From Proteobacteria bacterium UBA4457 (GTDB lineage Bacteria > Pseudomonadota > Gammaproteobacteria > Ga0077536), in NCBI GenBank assembly GCA_002390205.1, contig DGOV01000080.1, positions 1 through 21,745 of the forward strand: a stretch of 21,745 nucleotides of DNA. The letters run 5' to 3'. Under the pieces are notes generated by a model. That model was not told where the DNA came from. It ran no database searches and saw only the letters and a program-made list of their open reading frames with translations. Every line of letters begins with the position of its first letter. Position 1 is the stretch's first letter. The translations under genes and the position numbers were made by a program. Shown piece after piece: positions 8,194 to 16,018 of this stretch.

Positions 8194-9330
8194 ATGTTTG
8201 AAATTATAGAAGAAACAACAGCCCGAGCATTAATAAAAGTCATTGGGGTAGGCGGCGGCGGCGGTAATGCTGTGCAGCACATGATGACTTCTAAGTTTGA
8301 ACATGTAGAGTTTGTTTGTGCCAACACGGATGCTCAAGCACTTGAGAATGGCAGTGTCAGCAACACGTTACAATTAGGTGGAGACTTTACGAAAGGTTTA
8401 GGTGCAGGCGCAGACCCTGCTATTGGTCGCCAAGCGGCACTAGATGATACTGACCGGATTACAGAGGTGTTGAAAGGGACAGATATGGTTTTTATCACTG
8501 CTGGAATGGGAGGTGGTACAGGTACAGGTGCCGCTCCTGTAGTCGCTCAACTTGCTCGAGAAATGAATGTTTTGACAGTGGCAGTAGTCACACGTCCATT
8601 CTCTTTTGAAGGTAAGAAGAGAGGATTGGTCCCAGACAAAGGTTTAGAAGAGTTATCTCAATATGTTGATTCATTAATAGTGATTCCAAATGAAAAATTG
8701 TTGAGTGAATTGGGAGCAGATATAACTCTTTCGGATGCCTTTAGTGCGGCAAATAACGTATTACTAGGTGCGGTACAAGGAATAGCCGAGTTGATAACCT
8801 GCAGTGGCCGTATAAATGTTGATTTTGCCGATGTGCGCACAGTCATGTCTGAGAAAGGGATGGCAATGATTGGGACAGGCTCCGGTCGTGGAGAAGAAAG
8901 AGCGAAAGATGCTGCCAGGTCAGCTATCAACAGTCCTTTACTAGAAGATATAGATTTGACTGGAGCAAAAGGAGTTTTAGTCAATATCACTTCTAGTGCT
9001 GATCTGACAATAGGAGAATTTCAGCAATTTGGTGAATGTGTGGCTGAATTCACTTCGGATCATGCCACAGTAGTAATTGGGAATGTTGTAGACCCGACAC
9101 TAAAAGAGGAGGTCCGTGTAACGGTTGTTGCTACAGGGATTGGTACGGAAAAAGACGAGGTTATTTCTACACCTTCTTTGGTTTCTGAGAATACAGAAGC
9201 TCAGTTACAACTTCCTAATCGGCAAAGTGTTCTAGGTCATAGAGAGAATGACTCAGATGAAAAAAATCGCCAGACTGACGATGAAGATTATTTAGATATA
9301 CCTGCTTTTTTAAGGAGACAGGCTGATTAG
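8194..9330 (+). CDS. ftsZ: Cell division GTPase FtsZ
   Basis: Tubulin-like GTPase of 378 residues that polymerises into the cytokinetic Z ring. GTP-binding elements are GVGGGGGNAV, NTDAQAL, the tubulin signature GGGTGTGAAPVVA, and PNEKLL with the T7-loop aspartate region NVDFADVR. The C-terminal linker is variable and charged, and the conserved tail EDYLDIPAFLRRQAD (the docking peptide for FtsA, ZipA and ZapD) is almost identical to the E. coli tail. The ATG at 8194 has GGAG at 8182-8185, eight bases upstream. The 68-base gap after ftsA is very AT-rich. Confidence 0.98.
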   Translation: MFEIIEETTARALIKVIGVGGGGGNAVQHMMTSKFEHVEFVCANTDAQALENGSVSNTLQLGGDFTKGLGAGADPAIGRQAALDDTDRITEVLKGTDMVFITAGMGGGTGTGAAPVVAQLAREMNVLTVAVVTRPFSFEGKKRGLVPDKGLEELSQYVDSLIVIPNEKLLSELGADITLSDAFSAANNVLLGAVQGIAELITCSGRINVDFADVRTVMSEKGMAMIGTGSGRGEERAKDAARSAINSPLLEDIDLTGAKGVLVNITSSADLTIGEFQQFGECVAEFTSDHATVVIGNVVDPTLKEEVRVTVVATGIGTEKDEVISTPSLVSENTEAQLQLPNRQSVLGHRENDSDEKNRQTDDEDYLDIPAFLRRQAD

Positions 9331-9333
9331 TTA

Positions 9334-9463
9334 GCCAGTCGCACTGGAAAAACTACGATTAGAGCATTTAGATTTATGGTATGATTGTTACTCATGAATT
9401 CTTAGGGGCGTCAGGGGAATGATAAAGCAGAGGACCCTGAAAAACAGCATCCGTGCGACTGGC
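9334..9463 (+). repeat. 11-base inverted repeat flanking the lpxC promoter and start
   Basis: GCCAGTCGCAC at 9334-9344, just after the ftsZ stop, is the exact reverse complement of GTGCGACTGGC at 9453-9463, within codons 12-15 of lpxC. In a transcript reading through from ftsZ the two arms could pair and enclose the lpxC ribosome site. A transcript starting at the putative lpxC promoter would lack the first arm. The first arm also contains a small local stem CCAGT/ACTGG (9335-9339 with 9343-9347), so the two structures would compete. Confidence 0.45.
9377..9385 (+). promoter_or_regulatory. Putative lpxC promoter, extended -10
   Basis: TGGTATGAT is an extended -10 element (TGn followed by TATGAT at 9380-9385) in the ftsZ-lpxC gap, with transcription expected to start near 9392. 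No good -35 is visible; TTAGAG at 9359-9364 is the nearest match, with a short 15-base spacer. A separate promoter before lpxC is known in E. coli. The ribosome site is probably AGGGG at 9404-9408; AGGGGA at 9413-9418 touches the ATG and is too close. Confidence 0.5.
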
Positions 9464-10336
9464 GTAGGCCTTCATTCAGGAATAGAGGTGTGCCTGACCA
9501 TCAAACCGGCGTTAGTTAATACAGGGATAGTGTTTTGTAGAAAAGACTGTGATCCTGAGGTCAGAATCCGTGCGAGTGTAGAGAACGTTGGCGCGACAAG
9601 TTTATCCACCAGTTTGACACAAGATGATGTTACGGTATCAACCGTGGAGCATCTCCTTTCAGCGTTAGCTGGCTTAGGAATAGACAATGCTATTGTGGAC
9701 CTGACGTCTTCCGAACTTCCGATTATGGATGGTAGCGCAGGACCTTTTGTTTTTCTTTTACAGTCAGCTGGTATCGAAGAACAGGAAGCTGAAAAGAAAT
9801 TCATACGCATAAAGCGTCAAATTTCAGTTAGAGATGGTGATAAATGGGCCCGGTTTGAACCCTTTGAGGGTTTTAAAGTTTCGTTTGGCATTGAGTTTGA
9901 TCATCCAGTATTCCATAAGAAAACTAGCCATGCAGTCATCGATTTCTCTACTACTTCATTTGTGAAAGAAGTGAGTCGCGCACGTACTTTTGGCTTCAGT
10001 AAAGACGTGGAAGCATTAAGAGAGAGGAATCTAGCTCTAGGAGGCAGTTTAGAGAACGCAATCCTTATAGCGGATAGCGGAGTCTTGAACGAGGATGGGC
10101 TACGCTATGAAGATGAGTTTGTAAAACACAAAATTCTTGATGCCATTGGAGATTTATACTTGCTAGGTTACAGTTTAATCGGGGCATTTCATGGTTATAA
10201 ATCAGGTCACGAGTTAAACAACAGACTCATGAAGAAAGTATTGCTGGAAAAGGATTCGTGGGAGTTGGTCTCGATGGAAGACTCAGAGATTTCTTCGATA
10301 GTTTTTCAGCAGCCAATAACTGCTATAGGCCATTAG
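9419..10336 (+). CDS. lpxC: UDP-3-O-acyl-N-acetylglucosamine deacetylase LpxC
   Basis: Zinc-dependent cytoplasmic deacetylase of 305 residues that catalyses the committed step of lipid A synthesis. The N terminus MIKQRTLKNSIRATGVGLHSG matches the E. coli start closely and fixes the start codon. Zinc ligands are in STVEHLLSALAGLG (His78) and KHKILDAIGD (His and Asp). The catalytic-base region is KSGHELNN. IMDGSAGPFV is also typical. Length matches E. coli. It is the last gene of the division cluster, convergent with dciA, whose stop lies 4 bases beyond. No intrinsic terminator is visible between them. Confidence 0.98.
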   Translation: MIKQRTLKNSIRATGVGLHSGIEVCLTIKPALVNTGIVFCRKDCDPEVRIRASVENVGATSLSTSLTQDDVTVSTVEHLLSALAGLGIDNAIVDLTSSELPIMDGSAGPFVFLLQSAGIEEQEAEKKFIRIKRQISVRDGDKWARFEPFEGFKVSFGIEFDHPVFHKKTSHAVIDFSTTSFVKEVSRARTFGFSKDVEALRERNLALGGSLENAILIADSGVLNEDGLRYEDEFVKHKILDAIGDLYLLGYSLIGAFHGYKSGHELNNRLMKKVLLEKDSWELVSMEDSEISSIVFQQPITAIGH

Positions 10337-10340
10337 ATAG

Positions 10341-10802
10341 CTATTCTTTACTTTTCTTGGCTATCCTTTTAAACGCCTCGCGCGTTTTATCGTTGGTGAG
10401 GCTAGACGAGTGGCGATTGATTGCGTCGGCAGATGCTCGGCTTAGCGTTAAAGGTTTTCTCTGGGGGTCTACGGGCAATGATTCCGGCCTCACTTTCACC
10501 TCGATGTCTAGGATATTTTGGAATTCTTCTACCGTATTTAGAGAGTCCACTAATTCTGGCGTTATATACTTTAATTGAGCCGCCCAGGCTGCAGAATCTG
10601 AATGTAGAAGGATAGTTCGACCTTTTATCGTAGATAGAGTGATGTGTTCAGCGAATTTCGCAGGTAAATGCTGTTTAAGTAAGGTGTTGAGATCAGAAAG
10701 TGCTAATGCTTGTTTTACCAGAGCGCCGGTCGCACTATCTTTTCCAAGCAGTGAGGCAATTGTATTTAAGCGGCTCATATTTGGTGTCCAGCTAATTTTC
10801 AC
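10341..10802 (-). CDS. dciA: DciA-type helicase loader (DUF721 domain)
   Basis: A protein of about 145-153 residues in the DUF721 family, whose characterised members (DciA) load or stimulate the replicative helicase DnaB in bacteria lacking DnaC. The N-terminal two thirds carries the DUF721 core (LTLSTIKGRTILLHSDSAAWA.QLKYITPEL), and the basic C-terminal tail ends RIAKKSKE. A DUF721 gene between lpxC and secA on the opposite strand is also the Pseudomonas arrangement. The start is uncertain: GTG at 10802 lacks a ribosome site, whereas ATG at 10776-10778 (MSRLNTIASLLG) has a weak GGA upstream and may be correct. The molecular role is inferred from family and context. Confidence 0.85.
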   Translation of the reverse strand: MKISWTPNMSRLNTIASLLGKDSATGALVKQALALSDLNTLLKQHLPAKFAEHITLSTIKGRTILLHSDSAAWAAQLKYITPELVDSLNTVEEFQNILDIEVKVRPESLPVDPQRKPLTLSRASADAINRHSSSLTNDKTREAFKRIAKKSKE

Positions 10803-10928
10803 AAATGTATAGTCTGTTTCTTACTTAATTCGTTGTGGCTTATGTATGTATATCATAGGTGCGAACTAATTATAGATAATGAATAATTATAATTACTTAT
10901 TTTATCTAGAGAATAACGATTTTCGATT

Positions 10929-10937
10929 TGCTACAAT
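10929..10937 (+). promoter_or_regulatory. Putative secA promoter, extended -10
   Basis: TGCTACAAT is an extended -10 (TGn plus TACAAT) about 70 bases before the secA ATG. It predicts a start near 10944 and a leader of about 60 bases. No clear -35 is visible, which is tolerable for an extended -10. The leader carries a hairpin, listed separately. Confidence 0.45.
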
Positions 10938-10953
10938 AAAGACCTCTAGCCTA

Positions 10954-10979
10954 TCTTACGGATGGTAGTAAGAGTCTTT
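10954..10979 (+). promoter_or_regulatory. Hairpin in the secA leader
   Basis: TCTTAC (10954-10959) pairs perfectly with GTAAGA (10968-10973) around an 8-base loop. An outer arm AAAGAC (10938-10943) is complementary to GTCTTT (10974-10979), though it would only be transcribed if initiation lies upstream of about 10938. The structure precedes a weak ribosome site (TAGG near 10987-10990). It could influence secA translation, but no U run follows, so it is not a terminator. Confidence 0.35.
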
Positions 10980-11005
10980 AAATCTATAGGTAGCTCAATA
11001 AATTA

Positions 11006-13720
11006 ATGTTGCTCGATTCTAAATCTCGTATTAGCAAAGTGTTGTCTTCGGTCTTTGGTAGCCGAAATAGTCGTTTGTTGAAACAAACCCAGAAGAAAAT
11101 ATCTGCCATAAATGCACTTGAGGAAAATCTTCTTGAGTTATCTGCCGTGGATTTAAAAGAGAAAACGGATGAGTTTCGGGCGCGCTTCTCGAGTGGCGAA
11201 ACGTTAGACCAGTTGTTGCCTGAGGCATTTTCGGTAGCTAGAGAGACGAGTAGGCGTGTATTAGGGATGCGTCATTTCGATGCTCAGTTAGTTGGTGGCA
11301 TTGTTTTGCATGAAGGAAAGATAGCGGAAATGCGCACGGGGGAGGGGAAGACGCTAGCTGCTACTTTGCCTGCATATCTAAATGCACTTTCTGGGAAGTC
11401 AGTACATGTGGTGACAGTCAACGATTATCTAGCGACGCGAGATGCTGGTTGGATGGGAGTTTTATATAATGCTCTCGGTTTGTCCGTGGGCGTAATCGTC
11501 AGTGGAATGGAGCATGAGGCGCGTAAAGAGGCATATCGTGCCGATGTTACTTACGGTACTAATAACGAGTTTGGTTTTGATTATCTTCGCGATAACATGT
11601 GCTTTTCGTCAGACCAGCAAGTACAGAGGGACTTAGCTTTTGCAATTATAGACGAGGTTGATTCAATCTTAATCGATGAAGCAAGAACTCCTTTAATTAT
11701 ATCTGGTCCCGCAGACGACAAAACTGACCTTTATATAAAAATGAACACTCTAGTTTCGCCTTTGAAAAGACAGATAGAAGATGATGACGAGGGAGACTAC
11801 TCTCTGGATGAGAAGACCAGACAAGTCTATCTCACGGAAAAAGGACACATTAATATTGAAGGTATTTTATTGAAAGCTGATCTTCTATTGGAAAATGATA
11901 GCCTATACAGTGCTGCTAATATTTCATTAATACATCATGTTTATGCCGCAATACGTGCACACAATTTATTTCAGAAAGATGTCGACTATGTTGTTCAAGA
12001 GGGAGAGATAGTTATAGTTGACGAGTTTACTGGTAGAACTATGCCTGGACGCCGGTGGTCAGAAGGATTACATCAAGCAGTAGAGGCGAAGGAAGGACTC
12101 TCGATTAAAGAAGAAAATCAGACTCTCGCATCCATCACCTATCAGAATTATTTTCGTCTATATCAAAACCTATCTGGGATGACAGGGACTGCGGATACGG
12201 AAGCCTATGAGTTTCAGGAAATTTATGGACTAGAAGTAGTTGTGATTCCGACGAACAAAAATATGGTCCGAGAAGACAATGGCGATTTGGTTTACCTAAC
12301 TACACGCGAAAAATTTCTAGCGATAGTTGAAGATGTTGAGGACTGTGTAAAGAGGCAGCAGCCTGTTCTTGTTGGTACTACATCCATAGACACTTCGGAA
12401 TACTTATCCTCCTTACTTACAGAACGAGACATAAAGCATAAAGTATTAAATGCCAAGTTCCATGAACAGGAAGCTAGAATTATTGCAGATGCTGGAATGC
12501 CTGTTAGCGTGACGGTAGCCACTAACATGGCTGGGAGAGGCACGGATATTATTTTAGGTGGCAATCCGGATTTTCAAAGGGATCTCATAGGAGATGAGGA
12601 TCTAGAGAGCTCTGATAAATGGAAAACTAATCATGACATAGTTATATCCTCTGGTGGCTTGCATATTATCGGCACGGAGCGGCATGAATCTCGACGAATA
12701 GATAATCAACTTCGGGGCAGGTCAGGTAGGCAAGGTGATCCAGGATCGAGTCGATTCTATCTTTCTTTGGAAGATAATTTAATGCGTATTTTTGCTTCTG
12801 AAAAAGTTGCAGGCCTTATGCAAAAGCTTGGTATGAAGGATGGTGAGGCCATAGAGCACCCTTGGGTCAGTAAAGCAATTGAGAATGCGCAAAGAAAAGT
12901 TGAAGGGCGAAACTTTGATATTCGTAAGCAATTATTAGACTTTGATGATGTTGCTAACGATCAGAGGAAAAATGTCTATGAGCAACGTCGAGAGATCATT
13001 GAGTCTGCAGATATAGAACAAACAATTATTCAGATCAGAGAGGATGTTGTTGGAGAAACTTTAGAACGTAATATGTCATTATCCTCGAGCGACGCAGGGT
13101 GGAATTTGACCGCGCTATCCAGGGACCTCGAAAAAGATCTTGGCATAGTTATCGACTTTAGTGCTTTTGAGGATAATGCGGTGACTCAGGCTGCTATGGA
13201 AGATGTTGTGTTTCGGCGTGTAGATGAGGAGTACAGAAAGAAGGAATTGGTGGTTGGATCGGATGCTTTAAGAAATTTTGAAAAAAGTATTATGTTGCAG
13301 GTGTTAGATACCCAATGGAAGGAGCACTTGGCTGCAATGGACTACCTGAGGAAAGGGATTCACCTTAGAGGTTTTGCCCAAAAGAACCCTAAGCAGGAAT
13401 ATAAGCGAGAAGCTTTCGAAATGTTTTCTCAAATGCTGGATGACATTCAGCGTTCGGTTGTTGCCCTCCTTTTGAGAGTACAGGTTTCGAACGAGTCAGA
13501 CTTGCAACGAACGGAGCGCAAAGAACTTGAATTGTCAGAGGCGAATTATCATCATGGAGGATCGACGACTGAACCTGTGGATTCTATCGCCACGAATCAG
13601 AAGGAAGTAGCAGTCTCCTCTAAGCCCTTTAAACGAGGCGGGGAAAAAGTCGGCCGGAACGAGCCTTGCCCCTGTGGTTCTGGTAGAAAATTCAAACAGT
13701 GTCACGGGAGAACCCCTTAA
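11006..13720 (+). CDS. secA: Protein translocase ATPase SecA
   Basis: Motor ATPase of 904 residues that drives preproteins through SecYEG. Walker A is MRTGEGKT (109-116, Lys115). The DEVD box begins at residue 216, followed by LIDEARTPLIISG. The second nucleotide-binding fold has TNMAGRGTDIILGG, IGTERHESRRIDNQLRGRSG and RQGDPGSSRFYLSLED. The C-terminal zinc site CPCGSGRKFKQCH (Cys888, Cys890, Cys899, His900) supports SecB and phospholipid binding. Full length. The ATG at 11006 has a poor ribosome site, and the protein starts about 8 residues upstream of the usual family start near VFGSRN; GTG 11039 is an alternative. Confidence 0.98.
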   Translation: MLLDSKSRISKVLSSVFGSRNSRLLKQTQKKISAINALEENLLELSAVDLKEKTDEFRARFSSGETLDQLLPEAFSVARETSRRVLGMRHFDAQLVGGIVLHEGKIAEMRTGEGKTLAATLPAYLNALSGKSVHVVTVNDYLATRDAGWMGVLYNALGLSVGVIVSGMEHEARKEAYRADVTYGTNNEFGFDYLRDNMCFSSDQQVQRDLAFAIIDEVDSILIDEARTPLIISGPADDKTDLYIKMNTLVSPLKRQIEDDDEGDYSLDEKTRQVYLTEKGHINIEGILLKADLLLENDSLYSAANISLIHHVYAAIRAHNLFQKDVDYVVQEGEIVIVDEFTGRTMPGRRWSEGLHQAVEAKEGLSIKEENQTLASITYQNYFRLYQNLSGMTGTADTEAYEFQEIYGLEVVVIPTNKNMVREDNGDLVYLTTREKFLAIVEDVEDCVKRQQPVLVGTTSIDTSEYLSSLLTERDIKHKVLNAKFHEQEARIIADAGMPVSVTVATNMAGRGTDIILGGNPDFQRDLIGDEDLESSDKWKTNHDIVISSGGLHIIGTERHESRRIDNQLRGRSGRQGDPGSSRFYLSLEDNLMRIFASEKVAGLMQKLGMKDGEAIEHPWVSKAIENAQRKVEGRNFDIRKQLLDFDDVANDQRKNVYEQRREIIESADIEQTIIQIREDVVGETLERNMSLSSSDAGWNLTALSRDLEKDLGIVIDFSAFEDNAVTQAAMEDVVFRRVDEEYRKKELVVGSDALRNFEKSIMLQVLDTQWKEHLAAMDYLRKGIHLRGFAQKNPKQEYKREAFEMFSQMLDDIQRSVVALLLRVQVSNESDLQRTERKELELSEANYHHGGSTTEPVDSIATNQKEVAVSSKPFKRGGEKVGRNEPCPCGSGRKFKQCHGRTP

Positions 13721-13765
13721 CCTACTCAAACTTATGGATGGTCTGAAATAAATAAGAGAATAAAA

Positions 13766-14962
13766 ATTCTGCCTGAAGTCCTCCCTATAGACGGTATCCG
13801 TTTAGGTACCGCAACTATGGGTGATCGCTATAAAGGCAGGCCGGACTTGGCCCTGATAGAGTTGGTTGAAAGCGCGAAGACAGCATGTGTCTTCACTCAG
13901 AATAAATTTTGTGCGGCGCCAGTGTCATTAGCGAAATCTCATATAAAGAAAAGCAGGCCGAGATTTTTAGTGATCAACTCGGGAAACGCTAACGCAGGAA
14001 CAGGCGTGGCAGGCGATAAAGCTGCCTTAAGTGTATGCCGTGCTGTAGCTAAGTACGGTAGTTGCCGGCTAGAAGAAGTGCTACCTTTTTCAACTGGAAT
14101 TATTGGTGAGCTCTTAAACAGCGACCTTATAGTAGATAATATTCCGAAGGCTTTTGCTGATTTAAGTTCTAATCAATGGCTGGATGTGGCTGGTGCAATA
14201 ATCACTACAGATACGAGAATCAAAGCGCGAAGTACCCAGATTTATATTGGTGACGAGAAAGCATCTATTACAGGTATAGCTAAAGGCAGTGGCATGATAA
14301 GGCCAAATATGGCAACAATGTTGGCATTCGTCGCAGTAGACGCAAATATTTCCCAGAAAACTCTTGATCGGATCTGCAGTGACGCTAGTGAATTAAGTTT
14401 TAATAGGATAACAGTGGATGGCGACACTTCTACTAATGACGCGCTGGCGTTAATTAGCTCAGGCTCTTTAGGAAATTCTGAAATCAACGTTGGTGATGCG
14501 GATTATGAGAGCTTATTCAGAGGAGTACTTCTGGTTTGTCAAGAATTAGCAAAGGATATCGCTCGGGACGGAGAAGGAGCAACCAAATTTATTACGGTCA
14601 ATGTGTCTGGTGGGAAAAGTGAAGACGAATGTAAGAATGTGGCTTTTGCCGTGGCAGAATCGCCGCTAGTAAAAACTGCTTTATTCGCTGCGGATGCTAA
14701 CTGGGGTCGAGTCTTAGCAGCTGTTGGCAGAGCAATTGATTCAGACACACCCATTGAAGATATTGATATAAAATTTGGGGAGCACTCGATTGTAGCAAAT
14801 GGTCTACCTGCTGATCACGATGAAGATAAGTTAAATGACCTACTGCTTTTATCTGATATTGAAATAAATATAGCACTAGGTAAGAGTCAAGAAGAAGTCA
14901 CAGTATGGTCTTGTGATCTTTCATATGACTATGTCCGCATCAATGCGGAATATCGGTCTTAA
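13766..14962 (+). CDS. argJ: Glutamate N-acetyltransferase / amino-acid acetyltransferase ArgJ
   Basis: Ornithine acetyltransferase family enzyme that recycles the acetyl group in arginine synthesis and may also make N-acetylglutamate. The self-cleavage and catalytic motif KGSGMIRPNMATMLAFVAVD is intact (Thr codon 14315-14317), as are VFTQNKFCAAPV, NSGNANAGTG, FSTGIIGE, TVDGDTSTNDA and ANWGRVLAAVGRA. The first canonical ATG, at 13817, would cut into the conserved N terminus: the in-frame sequence before it, LPEVLPIDGIRLGTATMG, fits the family. No ATG, GTG or TTG exists in frame between the secA stop and 13817. I therefore place the start at ATT 13766, seven bases after an AAGAG-like site (13754-13759). 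CTG 13769, ATA 13760 or a lost base in the sequence are alternatives. Confidence 0.9.
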   Translation: MLPEVLPIDGIRLGTATMGDRYKGRPDLALIELVESAKTACVFTQNKFCAAPVSLAKSHIKKSRPRFLVINSGNANAGTGVAGDKAALSVCRAVAKYGSCRLEEVLPFSTGIIGELLNSDLIVDNIPKAFADLSSNQWLDVAGAIITTDTRIKARSTQIYIGDEKASITGIAKGSGMIRPNMATMLAFVAVDANISQKTLDRICSDASELSFNRITVDGDTSTNDALALISSGSLGNSEINVGDADYESLFRGVLLVCQELAKDIARDGEGATKFITVNVSGGKSEDECKNVAFAVAESPLVKTALFAADANWGRVLAAVGRAIDSDTPIEDIDIKFGEHSIVANGLPADHDEDKLNDLLLLSDIEINIALGKSQEEVTVWSCDLSYDYVRINAEYRS

Positions 14963-15008
14963 GTGATCGACCAGATCGCATTGACGATTAAAATATTGCA
15001 CTTATAAG

Positions 15009-15956
15009 ATGAAGAAGCTACTTAGTGTTTCGGTCGGAGTGATACGCCAGAAGTATGGATTGTATCTCCTTTCCTTAAGAAATGAAGATCGTTCCTTCTC
15101 CGGTTTGTGGGAGTTTCCTGGTGGAAAAATTAAGAAGGGGGAGTCAGCTGTCCAAGCGCTAACGCGCGAGTTATACGAAGAAGTAGGCATTAAGGTTAGC
15201 GCTGAACCCATACCCTTGATTAATTTCAAGTATGAGTATTCGGACTTCATCGTCGACATGCATGTTTATAGGCTCGATGAGTGGGAAGGGTCACCAATTA
15301 GCTGCGAAGGCCAGAAGCTCATGTGGGTAACTTTAGAAGAGCTACTCTCCTCTAAAATGCCGGATGCTAATCAGTCCATAAAATTAGCACTGAGGTTACC
15401 GAACACGTCCTTAATCACTCCTGACTTTGAGGGTGATGACTTATCGTATTTGAATCAGCTTGAGGTATGTTTGAGTAATGGAGTGAAATTGGTACAACTC
15501 AGGATGCCAGGGAGTTCACAAGTGTGTGTTGCCAGAATAGCTAGAGAGGCTTTGGTTCTGTGTCGAAAGCATATGGCGACACTGCTAATTAACAACGAAC
15601 CTTCTCTAGTAAGCGAATTGCACATCGATGGTCTCCATTTGCCGTCTTATATTTTAAAGGGTTTAAGTGAAAGACCTGTATCAGAACGGTCTCTGTTAAG
15701 CACTTCTTGCCATAACAAAAATGAAGTCGCTCATGCCAATAAAATTGGCGTAGATTTTGGTTATATTTGCCCAATAAAGAAGCCATTTTCTCATGATTCC
15801 TCAAGCACTTTAGGTTGGGAGTCTGCAGCAGAGTTAGCAAGTCTGGCAACTTTCCCAGTATATGCTCTGGGTGGCTTAAAAAGGGACGATACTGAGCATG
15901 CTGGCAAGTTAGGCTTTCAAGGTGTGAGCATGGTGACAGCGCTCTGGAGAGAATGA
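15009..15956 (+). CDS. Nudix hydrolase (MutT-like) fused to a ThiE-like domain
   Basis: Protein of 315 residues in two parts. Residues 1-130 form a Nudix hydrolase with a complete Nudix box (Gly39 to Ile61, pattern GX5EX7REUXEEXGU), resembling MutT, which removes 8-oxo-dGTP. Residues about 140-315 resemble the thiamine phosphate synthase/TenI barrel (VQLRMPG, INNEPSLVSELHIDGLHLPS, GVDFGYICPI, FPVYALGGL). Several catalytic positions of true ThiE appear missing, so thiamine synthesis is unlikely. The same fusion beside argJ and secA is known in Pseudomonas-like genomes, usually annotated MutT. The ATG at 15009 has only a weak ribosome site. The gene is convergent with zapD. Confidence 0.9.
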   Translation: MKKLLSVSVGVIRQKYGLYLLSLRNEDRSFSGLWEFPGGKIKKGESAVQALTRELYEEVGIKVSAEPIPLINFKYEYSDFIVDMHVYRLDEWEGSPISCEGQKLMWVTLEELLSSKMPDANQSIKLALRLPNTSLITPDFEGDDLSYLNQLEVCLSNGVKLVQLRMPGSSQVCVARIAREALVLCRKHMATLLINNEPSLVSELHIDGLHLPSYILKGLSERPVSERSLLSTSCHNKNEVAHANKIGVDFGYICPIKKPFSHDSSSTLGWESAAELASLATFPVYALGGLKRDDTEHAGKLGFQGVSMVTALWRE

Positions 15957-15984
15957 AGCTTCGACAAGCGATATAAACCCGATG

Positions 15985-16018
15985 ATAGGACAGTTAGGCT
16001 TGACTTTTCCTGTTCTAT
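15985..16018. other. Stem-loop between the convergent Nudix and zapD genes
   Basis: ATAGGACAG (15985-15993) pairs with CTGTTCTAT (16010-16018), nine pairs including one G-U, around a 16-base loop that overlaps the zapD stop. It sits where a bidirectional terminator would be expected. Neither strand shows a T run after the stem, so termination is only a possibility. Confidence 0.3.

Larger units (their letters stand above)
10803..11005. other. Divergent dciA-secA intergenic region
   Basis: This 203-base AT-rich gap is the longest in the window. It contains TATAAT at 10888-10893 inside the palindrome AATTATAATT (readable as a -10 on either strand), ATTATA at 10869-10874 (TATAAT on the - strand), and the better secA extended -10 at 10929-10937. 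No convincing -35 hexamers are visible. No reading frame resembling secM, the secretion monitor of E. coli, precedes secA. Confidence 0.6.

Noticed and set aside
8658..8990. Antisense frame of about 110 codons inside ftsZ
   Set aside because: It lies wholly opposite a highly conserved part of ftsZ and has no ribosome site or recognisable sequence.
9335..9347. CCAGT-cgc-ACTGG hairpin after ftsZ as a transcription terminator
   Set aside because: The stem is only five pairs and is followed by AAAAACTAC rather than a T run on the + strand. It may be a small RNA structure but does not meet the pattern of an intrinsic terminator.
10258..10578. Open frame of 106 codons on the + strand beyond lpxC
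   Set aside because: It starts inside lpxC in another frame and runs antisense to the recognisable DciA gene. The translation has no family resemblance, so it is a shadow frame.
13734..13751. ATG GAT GGT CTG AAA TAA as a leader peptide of argJ
   Set aside because: Five codons with no convincing ribosome site and no attenuator-like structure nearby. It matters only as the possible start if a base has been lost, which is covered in the argJ finding.
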